Assembly: GCA_947488175.1 (NCBI GenBank)
Contig: CANKYO010000006.1
Location: 62,001-126,000 of the forward strand
Length of the DNA stretch: 64,000 nucleotides
Origin: an uncultured Paracoccaceae bacterium
GTDB lineage: Bacteria; Pseudomonadota; Alphaproteobacteria; Rhodobacterales; Rhodobacteraceae
Reading direction: 5' to 3'
Of the stretch, positions 33,367-40,580 are shown one piece after another (the stretch's first letter is position 1; each line of letters begins with the position of its first letter). The notes under the pieces are model-generated. The model saw only the letters and a list, made by a program, of their open reading frames with translations. It had not been told where the DNA came from and did no database searches. The translations under genes were made by a program, and so were the position numbers.

Positions 33367-35898
33367 ATGAAAGCACTCTGGTCATATCGTTTTTTTGTCC
33401 GTCACTGGACCATCCGCCGCATTGTCGTGACGATCCCTGCAGCGGGCATTCTGGTGGTGATGTTGATGGTCCTGTTAGGCCTGAACATGGCCGAAAAACG
33501 GCTTGCCGCCTTACAAGAGACAGTCAAGACATCCCTGAATTACCAGCATACCGCGCTGCAATTGCCGGTTCTGGTTGAGGAGATCCACGGCACACTTCAT
33601 GAGCTGGAAGAGACGCTGGAACACGGGGCCGACTCGGCCGAAATCGCGGAACTGCGTCAGGACATTCAATATACCTATAACCGGATCAACACCTTGCGGC
33701 AAAAACTGGACCCGCGGGTCCGGAAGCTTGATCTGGAATACCGGATGGATGCGTTGGATCGCGTCGTCAATGAAGCCCAAACCAATGATATCGACTTCAC
33801 GATCCATGCTGATCTGCAGGTCGAAAGCAGTGATCATGAATTGGACGCAACGGCCACCCTGTTCGCGGCGATGGCGGCCCAGACCCGGATCCTCGCGCTG
33901 CGTGATCTTGTGGCGGTTGAACAGGGGAGTGTTCGCCTGATCTGGACATTTTTCCTGGCTGTTGGCGTGGTCGGGTCGCTTTTGTCGCTGGGCGCGTTAT
34001 GGGCGGCGCGACTGATCTCGCGCCCCATCCTGGCTATCGCACATACGGTCGAGGCGTTGGAAAGTGGCAATCTTGATGCGGATATCCCCGCCACATCGCG
34101 ACAGGATGAAATCGGCAAGGTGGCGCGCGCGATGGAGACGTTCAAATCCAGCCTGCAACGAAACAGGCGGCTTGAGTCAGAGCGTGACGATCTGAACCGC
34201 AATCTGGAACGCAAGGTGGCGGCGCGCACGTCGGAACTAGCTATCGAACGCGAGCGGTTGGCCCAGACCCAAAAGGAAGCAGAACAGCAGCGGCGCGAGA
34301 TGGCTACACAGTTGCGTGCAGAGTTCGGCCGCGTGATCAACGCCGCCCGCGCTGGCGATTTCACGCAGCGCGTCGGGGCGCATTTCGCCGACGACAATCT
34401 GCAAGCGCTGGCTGATGACATTAACCGGTTTGTGACCCGTGTTGATGACAGCGTTGGTGCCATCAGCAAAGCGATGCATGATCTGGCACATGGCGAGTTT
34501 GCCTCCGCAAAGGATCATGAATTTACCGGCGCGTTTGCAGACATCATGACCCAGGTCCGCGAGACGGCCACACAAATCCGCGATCAATCAGGTCAGCTGA
34601 CCCATATCGCCTTGCATGACGCGCTGACCGAATTGCCCAATCGCCGTTTCCTGGAGGATCGGCTGACCGCCTATACCAAGCTCTTGGCCTTTGCTGACAT
34701 GCCATTGGCAGTGCTGCATATCGATCTGGATCGCTTCAAGGAGATCAATGACACGATGGGTCACGCGGCGGGCGATCAGGTGCTGAAACACGCGGCGGCA
34801 GTGCTGACCGACCTGTCCGGAAATGACGATTTCGTTGCCCGAGTGGGCGGTGATGAATTTATCATGCTGTGCCCCATGCTAGATTGTGCACCCCTTGAAA
34901 GACAACGGATCGAGAGGCTGGGGGACGGCATTGTCAGCGCGCTGGCGGAGCCAATGATGATCGAAGATGAGGAGGCCCGTTTTGGGGCCAGTGTCGGGAT
35001 TGCCTTCAGCACCTCCGAAACGCAGGACCTGTCCAGTCTGGTGGTGGACGCCGATATTGCGCTTTATCAGGCGAAAGAGGCGGGGCGCAATCAGGCCCAG
35101 GTGTTTTCGGCAAGCATCGCCACCGCGCTGTCGCAACGCCGGTCCTTGCGCGACGATCTGCTGGCGGCGGTCGAACGGGACGAATTCGTACCCTTCTTCC
35201 AACCCAAATACGATGCCAACACTCTTGAAATGACCGGTGTTGAGGCGCTGGCGCGCTGGCAACATCCGACCAAGGGCCTGCTGACCCCTGACCAGTTTCT
35301 GGCAGCCGCCAATGACATGAAGATCGTCCATGACATTGATCAGCAGGTTCTTTGGAAGGCGACCTGTGTTCTCAATGATCTTTGGGACAATCACGGGCTG
35401 TGCATTCCTGAACTGTCGGTCAATATCAGTCAACAGCGGCTATTCGACCCGATGCTGCTGCGCAGCCTTGATGGGCTGACTGGCGATTTTCGGGTGTCGT
35501 TTGAATTGTTGGAATCAATCTTTTTCGACGAACAGGGCGACAAGTTTCACTGGATGCTGGACCAGTTGCGCGAACGGGGTATCGGCGTGCAGATTGATGA
35601 TTTTGGCAGCGGGCGTGCGTCCATCTCGGCCTTGATGAATATCGGGCCAGAGCGGCTCAAGATCGACCGTCATCTGGTGCAACCGATCCTTGAACGCGAA
35701 GCAAATACGCAACTGATCAAGGGCATTGTGGATATTGCCCGGTCGATGGATATCCGCGTCACAGCTGAGGGTGTGGAAACCATCCGGCATGCCGATCTGC
35801 TGCGCGATCTGGGATGCGACACGCTGCAGGGCTACGCCTTTGCCAAGCCGATGTCGGCGGAGGCACTGAAAGAATTCGGTCTGCGCAAGGCAAGTTAG
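33367..35898 (+). CDS. Membrane GGDEF-EAL cyclic-di-GMP protein
   Basis: An 843-residue protein. Membrane helices at about residues 21-42 and 187-212 enclose a helical periplasmic sensor; HAMP follows (RPILAIAHTVEALESGN), then a coiled coil to about 320 and another linker. The GGDEF domain has LTELPNRRFLEDR and an intact GGDEF at about 495; the EAL domain starts with VEALARW at about 625, and NIS, FELLES, IDDFGSG, LKIDR, AEGVET and LQGY all follow. Both sites look complete, so it could make and break c-di-GMP; direction depends on the sensor. It is monocistronic, with a 165-base gap upstream. Confidence 0.93.
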   Translation: MKALWSYRFFVRHWTIRRIVVTIPAAGILVVMLMVLLGLNMAEKRLAALQETVKTSLNYQHTALQLPVLVEEIHGTLHELEETLEHGADSAEIAELRQDIQYTYNRINTLRQKLDPRVRKLDLEYRMDALDRVVNEAQTNDIDFTIHADLQVESSDHELDATATLFAAMAAQTRILALRDLVAVEQGSVRLIWTFFLAVGVVGSLLSLGALWAARLISRPILAIAHTVEALESGNLDADIPATSRQDEIGKVARAMETFKSSLQRNRRLESERDDLNRNLERKVAARTSELAIERERLAQTQKEAEQQRREMATQLRAEFGRVINAARAGDFTQRVGAHFADDNLQALADDINRFVTRVDDSVGAISKAMHDLAHGEFASAKDHEFTGAFADIMTQVRETATQIRDQSGQLTHIALHDALTELPNRRFLEDRLTAYTKLLAFADMPLAVLHIDLDRFKEINDTMGHAAGDQVLKHAAAVLTDLSGNDDFVARVGGDEFIMLCPMLDCAPLERQRIERLGDGIVSALAEPMMIEDEEARFGASVGIAFSTSETQDLSSLVVDADIALYQAKEAGRNQAQVFSASIATALSQRRSLRDDLLAAVERDEFVPFFQPKYDANTLEMTGVEALARWQHPTKGLLTPDQFLAAANDMKIVHDIDQQVLWKATCVLNDLWDNHGLCIPELSVNISQQRLFDPMLLRSLDGLTGDFRVSFELLESIFFDEQGDKFHWMLDQLRERGIGVQIDDFGSGRASISALMNIGPERLKIDRHLVQPILEREANTQLIKGIVDIARSMDIRVTAEGVETIRHADLLRDLGCDTLQGYAFAKPMSAEALKEFGLRKAS

Positions 35899-35959
35899 CA
35901 CTGGCAAAACCTGTCTGTTTCGGGCCATCTGGTGGCAGAAACCGCATCCGGACAGACAC

Positions 35960-36679
35960 TTGCAACTGATCAAAGGACATTGGCAGCTGATCGTGCTGAC
36001 AGGCATCGTTTTTGCCCTGTGGAACACCCCCGTGATGATCCCGCTGAAGATTTTGGTCGTGTTCCTGCATGAGTTATCTCATGCGGTGACCGTTGTCCTG
36101 ACCGGCGGGCAGGTCGAAAGCCTGACAATCTCGACCAATCAGGGGGGCATGGTGACCGCACGTGGCGGCAGCCGGTTTTTGTCACTGTCATCGGGCTATC
36201 TGGGGTCACTGATCATCGGGGTCGCCTTGCTGGTGGCCGCTCTGCGGACCAAGGCAGACCGCATCATCATGGCAGTCTGCGGTGGGGTGACGTTGCTGGT
36301 CACGGCCCTCTATATCCGCGACGGTTTTGCGTTGATATTTGGCATTGGCACGGGTGTTGCAATGCTGGCTATGTCGCGGTTTCTGGGGCATGGGATCAAC
36401 GATCTGGTGTTGCGGGTTATCGGGCTGAGCAGCATGTTCTATGTCCCCTACGATATTTTCAGCGACACGATTGCCCGGTCCGAATTGCGGTCAGACGCCC
36501 GGATGCTGGCCGAGGAATTCGGCGGTGCGACCGTCATGTGGGGCGGGATTTGGCTGGTGATCAGCCTGGCCGTTATCGGCTGCTGCCTGCGCTATGGGTT
36601 GGGGCCGGACAGCAACCTGCACTGGCGCAAGCCACCGGTTGAGGCACCCGCACGCCGCCCTGTACGCCGCACTCGTTGA
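35960..36679 (+). CDS. M50-type membrane metallopeptidase
   Basis: A 239-residue membrane protein with the zinc motif HELSH (residues 37-41) inside the second hydrophobic segment, as in site-2-protease-like M50B proteins. SLSSGYLGSLIIGVALL and FLSLSSGY match the region where the third ligand's helix lies. Six or so membrane helices follow, ending in a proline- and arginine-rich tail. This compact form, often near GGDEF or regulatory genes, has no characterised substrate. The start appears to be TTG at 35960, as no ATG lies near and the family begins about there. Confidence 0.82.
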   Translation: MQLIKGHWQLIVLTGIVFALWNTPVMIPLKILVVFLHELSHAVTVVLTGGQVESLTISTNQGGMVTARGGSRFLSLSSGYLGSLIIGVALLVAALRTKADRIIMAVCGGVTLLVTALYIRDGFALIFGIGTGVAMLAMSRFLGHGINDLVLRVIGLSSMFYVPYDIFSDTIARSELRSDARMLAEEFGGATVMWGGIWLVISLAVIGCCLRYGLGPDSNLHWRKPPVEAPARRPVRRTR

Positions 36680-36685
36680 CCCCGC

Positions 36686-37291
36686 CTACCACATGGTTTT
36701 GACCGCACGCGCGGCCCATTCGGCATCGTAGGCCGCACCGTCAAAGTCGTTTTTCTGTTCTTCCAGCAATGCGCCGATGCTGGGCAGATCCGCGCTTTCG
36801 TCGCCAGAAGCCCAGATGCGGGCGCGCATCAACGCCCGCGCGCATTGGCTGTAAACCTCGGCCACGGTGATGACGATGACGCTGCGTGGCTGCCGCCCCT
36901 TCTGATCGAACCGGCCCAGCAGGTCGGGGGCGACCGACACAACAGCGGTTCCGTTGACCCGGATGACGTTGTGTGAGCCGGGCACCATGAACATCAGGCT
37001 GATCCGCCCGTCGGCCACGATATTGCGCAGCGTGTCGATACGGTTGTTGCCGCGCCAGTCCGGCAGCAGCAGCGTTTTGGCATCCGGCGCCTGCACCACG
37101 GGGCCATCATCGCCGCGCGGGCTGCCATCGGTCCCGTCAGGGCCGACGGTGGACACCACGCAAAGCCGCGACGCCATAATCCATTTGGCATAAAGCGGGG
37201 TCAGCCGGTCGGCGACCTTGATCAGCGACGCCTCTGCCGGGGTGCCATAGATCGACTCGAGCGTGGCGATATCGGCGATCGTATCAGTCAC
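36686..37291 (-). CDS. Pyridoxamine 5'-phosphate oxidase-family FMN-binding protein
   Basis: A 201-residue split-barrel flavoprotein. IMASRLCVVSTVGPDGTDGSPRGDD is the FMN-binding opening, LLLPDWRGNNRIDTLRNIVADGRISLMFMVPG the second, and VYSQCARALMRARIW the third. It matches the MSMEG_1061-type group of PNPOx-like proteins rather than PdxH, so vitamin B6 synthesis is not implied; substrate unknown. I take the GTG at 37291 as start: a GAGGCAGGG sequence lies upstream, and the start overlaps the plsC end by eight bases. The frame extends to an ATG at 37312. Confidence 0.85.
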   Translation of the reverse strand: MTDTIADIATLESIYGTPAEASLIKVADRLTPLYAKWIMASRLCVVSTVGPDGTDGSPRGDDGPVVQAPDAKTLLLPDWRGNNRIDTLRNIVADGRISLMFMVPGSHNVIRVNGTAVVSVAPDLLGRFDQKGRQPRSVIVITVAEVYSQCARALMRARIWASGDESADLPSIGALLEEQKNDFDGAAYDAEWAARAVKTMW

Positions 37292-38015
37292 TGCGAAACC
37301 CTGCCTCGGCATTCAGCCGGTCTGATGCGGTTTCGATGTCAGTCTCGAGCCGCTTCATGAATTCATCCACCTCCAGCCCCGGTTCGATCCGCGGCAGAAA
37401 TTCGAACACGGCCGTGCCCGGTTTGCGGTAGACCCCACGCTTGGGCCAGAACACGCCCACATTGGTGGCGACAGGAACACAGGGCTGCCCCAGTTCGCGA
37501 TAAAGCACACCGGTCCCGATCTTGTAGGCCCGTTTTTCCCCCGGTGGGGTGCGTGTGCCTTGCGGATAGATGATCAACTGTCCCGGCAGGGCGCGCCCGG
37601 CCCGCACATCGGCCAGCATTTTTTTGACCGCCTGCCCCCGCTTGCCCCGATCCACGGGGATACAGCCGATGCGCAGACCGAACTGCCCGATGATGGGTGC
37701 GTATTTCAGGATGGATTTCATGATGAATTTGCCACGCGGGATCGCCCCGTAGATCATCAGCACATCAAGGAATGACTGGTGCTTAGCCGCAACCATCACC
37801 TCGTCTGTGGGTGGGTCGCCCCTGATTTCGGTTTTCAGCCCCATAATCCAGGCGGCCGTCCAGCGGATCCACCGGCAATAGGCGTGACAGCCCGCGATGG
37901 CCCCCCGCCGCGATACAATCGCCGCCGGAAGATAGATCAGACCGATCACCAGCATGGCCAGATACATCTGCCCGTTAAAGATCAGCGACCGCAGCCATTG
38001 AATTGCATAGCTCAT
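37284..38015 (-). CDS. plsC: 1-acyl-sn-glycerol-3-phosphate acyltransferase
   Basis: PlsC adds the second acyl chain to make phosphatidic acid. A 243-residue protein, with one or two N-terminal membrane segments (YLAMLVIGLIYLPAAIV). The acyltransferase motifs are AAKHQSFLDVLMIYG with the HX4D pair (H and D), then GCIPVDRGKRG, and LIIYPQGTRTPPGEK. The ATG at 38015 overlaps the ftsX stop (ATGA), so it is coupled to ftsE-ftsX. A longer frame to 38108 lies inside ftsX and is unlikely. plsY near 62 kb does the preceding step. Confidence 0.93.
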   Translation of the reverse strand: MSYAIQWLRSLIFNGQMYLAMLVIGLIYLPAAIVSRRGAIAGCHAYCRWIRWTAAWIMGLKTEIRGDPPTDEVMVAAKHQSFLDVLMIYGAIPRGKFIMKSILKYAPIIGQFGLRIGCIPVDRGKRGQAVKKMLADVRAGRALPGQLIIYPQGTRTPPGEKRAYKIGTGVLYRELGQPCVPVATNVGVFWPKRGVYRKPGTAVFEFLPRIEPGLEVDEFMKRLETDIETASDRLNAEAGFRSD

Positions 38016-38911
38016 GTCTGTTCCCTCAGCCTTGCCAGTGCCGCCGCGCGGGTGGCGACGAAGGCCACGATAGCCGCAAGCAGCGGAATGACCAGAGGCC
38101 AGAGCCACCCTGCCCCTTCGAAACCGATATTGGCAAGGAACCCGCCGGTGCCGTCACCGCCCGGCAACAGTTGAAGCACCGCAATGCCAAACAGCACACC
38201 ACCAATGGCCCCGACCCCGGTGCGCAGCGTAAAGCGGCGCACAAAGGCGCGGGCGATATAGATGTCGCGTGCGCCCACCAGCCGCAGCACCCGGATCACC
38301 TGTGCATTTGCCGCGAGCGATGCCTGCGCGGCCAGCGCAATCATCGCGGCCATGGCGGCCCCGATCAGCCCGATCACCAGCCAGCCGATCAGCCGCAGCC
38401 GCGCTGCCGCCTCGATCAGCGGCGCACGCCAGCGCCCGTGATCATCCAGTGTCGCCTGCGGCAGTTCGGCGGTCAGCCGGGCGCGCAGGCCGGCGTCATC
38501 ATAGCCATCATCATCGGCGATCACCTCGATCAGGCGAGGTACGGGGAGTGTCTCAAGCGCCAGATCAGGCCCGAACCACGGTGACAGCAGCGCCTGCTGT
38601 TCCGCATCCGTCAGCGCGCGGGCATCTGCGATACCGGGCGTGGTAGACAGGATGTTCAGCGCAAGTTCGATATCGGCGTCGGGTGCGTCTGCGGGCAGGC
38701 GTAAGGTGGCGGCCTGCGCCAGTTCGTTCGCCCAGCGATCCGCCACGCGCCCCGCCGTCAGCGACAAGGCCAGGGCAAACACCGCCAGAAACGCCATCGC
38801 ACCGGCAACAAAAACGGTCAGGCGTGCCGTGATGCCGGTGGGTGGTACGGCACGGTCGGCTTGCGGATCACCGACGATCAGGTCCAGCGCACCTTTCAAT
38901 GGCCCGATCAC
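38012..38911 (-). CDS. ftsX: Cell division protein FtsX
   Basis: FtsX is the membrane partner of FtsE; together they activate septal peptidoglycan hydrolases. The 299-residue protein has a membrane helix near residue 30-50, an extracytoplasmic domain to about 165, and three more helices with WLVIGLIGAAMAAMIALAAQA and VIRVLRLVGARDIYIARAFVRRFTL between, the usual FtsX loop. It is longer than E. coli FtsX mainly in the N-terminal part, and no coiled coil is evident. ATG overlaps the ftsE stop (ATGA). Confidence 0.9.
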   Translation of the reverse strand: MIGPLKGALDLIVGDPQADRAVPPTGITARLTVFVAGAMAFLAVFALALSLTAGRVADRWANELAQAATLRLPADAPDADIELALNILSTTPGIADARALTDAEQQALLSPWFGPDLALETLPVPRLIEVIADDDGYDDAGLRARLTAELPQATLDDHGRWRAPLIEAAARLRLIGWLVIGLIGAAMAAMIALAAQASLAANAQVIRVLRLVGARDIYIARAFVRRFTLRTGVGAIGGVLFGIAVLQLLPGGDGTGGFLANIGFEGAGWLWPLVIPLLAAIVAFVATRAAALARLREQT

Positions 38912-39582
38912 AGTTCTGACCCCGCTTGCTGCAACTCACCGTCTTTCAGCCGCAGGACCCGCGCACTGATTTCAGCCTTCATCGACCGGATCATGGTCAG
39001 ATCATGGGTGGCGATCAGGATGGTCTTGCCCATCCGGTTCAGTTCGACCAGCAAGGTCATGAGGCGCTGCGACATCTCCCAATCGACATTGCCGGTGGGC
39101 TCATCGGCAATGATCAGATCGGGTGACATGATCACCGCGCGGGCCAGTGCGGCCCGCTGGCGTTCGCCCCCGGACAGTTCCGGCGGCAACTGGTTGGCCT
39201 GCGCCTGCAGCCCGACCCAAGCCAGCAATTCTGGCAGATTGCCCGCCGCCTCTGACGCGCGATCAGCGACCGTCAGGGGCAAGGCGATGTTTTCGGCAAT
39301 CGACAGGTGATCCAGAAACTGACAATCCTGATGGACCACGCCGATGCGTCGGCGGGTCATTGCCACCGCATCGCGGTCCAGCATCGCTGCATCCCGCCCG
39401 AACAGCAGAACCTGACCCGATTGGGCGCGCAGATCAGCATAGCAGAGCCGAAGCAGGGTGGTCTTGCCCGCCCCGGACGGCCCTGTCAGAAAGTGGAACG
39501 ATCCCGGCGCAAGCTCCAGTGACAACTGGGAAAAAAGCGGATTGCCCCCATAGCCGCAGGACACATTTTGCAGTTCAATCAC
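38908..39582 (-). CDS. ftsE: Cell division ATP-binding protein FtsE
   Basis: A 224-residue ABC ATPase: Walker A GPSGAGKTTLL (residues about 36-46), Q-loop VVHQDCQF, signature LSGGERQRAALARA, Walker B LIIADEPTGNVD, and the H-loop ATHDLTMIR. It lacks membrane helices. It pairs with FtsX, directly overlapping it. It begins the minus-strand run ftsE-ftsX-plsC-flavoprotein and is divergent from a zinc-ribbon protein, with the shared promoter region of 167 bases between. Confidence 0.94.
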   Translation of the reverse strand: MIELQNVSCGYGGNPLFSQLSLELAPGSFHFLTGPSGAGKTTLLRLCYADLRAQSGQVLLFGRDAAMLDRDAVAMTRRRIGVVHQDCQFLDHLSIAENIALPLTVADRASEAAGNLPELLAWVGLQAQANQLPPELSGGERQRAALARAVIMSPDLIIADEPTGNVDWEMSQRLMTLLVELNRMGKTILIATHDLTMIRSMKAEISARVLRLKDGELQQAGSEL

Positions 39583-39749
39583 GGCCTATACCCTTTGATC
39601 ACGCTGCCGTTCTGCCCAAATCTGCAACAGGTTTCAATCATCCCCCGCCGAGCGGGCACGCAAATCCTTTGCGTTTGCCGCGCTGATTGTTAGATTGTGG
39701 TTTAACAAAACAATAAGAACTGTTGGTTGACGGGCAGAAGGATAACGAG

Positions 39750-40580
39750 ATGCGGCTGATTTGCCCTAAATGTGATGCGCAGTATGACATCGCGGATGAT
39801 GTCATTCCCGAGGGCGGACGGGACGTGCAATGTTCCAGCTGCTCTCATACCTGGTTTCAGATGGACAAGCCCAAGATCGCTGGCCGTCCGCTGACACAGG
39901 CCCCGAAGCCGCGCCCGATGACCGGACCAACAGGGCCGGCGGTCAGCGACGGCCCCCGACACAAGCCTGTCGAAGACATGCCGCGAAAGCCATTGGATTC
40001 GTCCATCGCCGATATCCTGCGCGAAGAAGCCGCCCGCGAAAAAGAGGTGCAGGCAACCGAAGAGGCGCAGCCGCATCCCAATGAACGAACAGGTCAAACC
40101 GCCCGCGAGCGGGCCGAACAGACCCGCCAGCGCATTTCCCGGATCGCCACTGGCGACGAAATCAGCCCTGCCGCGGTCGCCGCCGCGTCAACCGGGGCAG
40201 TGCATGGGGCAAACGTGCGCACCATGCCCGGCATTGATGAGATCAACGCGACCCTGCAGGCCCGCGCCCAGGCCAGCGACACATCCGGCCTGACCGAAGA
40301 AGAACATGTCGAAGTCGTCAAGCGGCGGGGGTTCCGCCGCGGATTCTTTATGGTGCTGTTATTGATGGCGATCCTGATCACGCCTTATTTCTTTGCTGAT
40401 CAGATCACCGAAAACCTGCCCCAGACGCAGGATATCATGAACAGCTATGTCGCAACGGTGGATCAGTTGCGGTTATGGCTGAATGAACAGATTCAGGCAC
40501 TGCAGGGTATGGTTGAGGATATGATGTCCCCGGATGAGGCAGCGCCAGCCGTCGAAGGCGACGCACCAGCGACCGAATAA
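39750..40580 (+). CDS. Zinc-ribbon (MJ0042-type) membrane protein
   Basis: A 276-residue protein. Residues 5-8 and 29-32 hold two CxxC knuckles (CPKC and CSSC), the MJ0042 zinc ribbon, ending HTWFQMDKPK. A disordered Pro/Arg/Glu-rich linker follows to about residue 190, then a membrane helix (FFMVLLLMAILITPYFF, about 202-219) and a short acidic tail. The layout suggests a cytoplasmic zinc finger anchored to the membrane. Role unknown; position next to ftsE is conserved in Rhodobacterales. AGAAGG precedes the ATG at 39750. It converges on the next gene with no gap. Confidence 0.85.
   Translation: MRLICPKCDAQYDIADDVIPEGGRDVQCSSCSHTWFQMDKPKIAGRPLTQAPKPRPMTGPTGPAVSDGPRHKPVEDMPRKPLDSSIADILREEAAREKEVQATEEAQPHPNERTGQTARERAEQTRQRISRIATGDEISPAAVAAASTGAVHGANVRTMPGIDEINATLQARAQASDTSGLTEEEHVEVVKRRGFRRGFFMVLLLMAILITPYFFADQITENLPQTQDIMNSYVATVDQLRLWLNEQIQALQGMVEDMMSPDEAAPAVEGDAPATE

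Noticed and set aside
33270..33578. Frame of 102 codons just before and into the GGDEF-EAL gene
   Set aside because: It overlaps the start of the GGDEF-EAL gene for most of its length in another frame and lacks protein-like composition.
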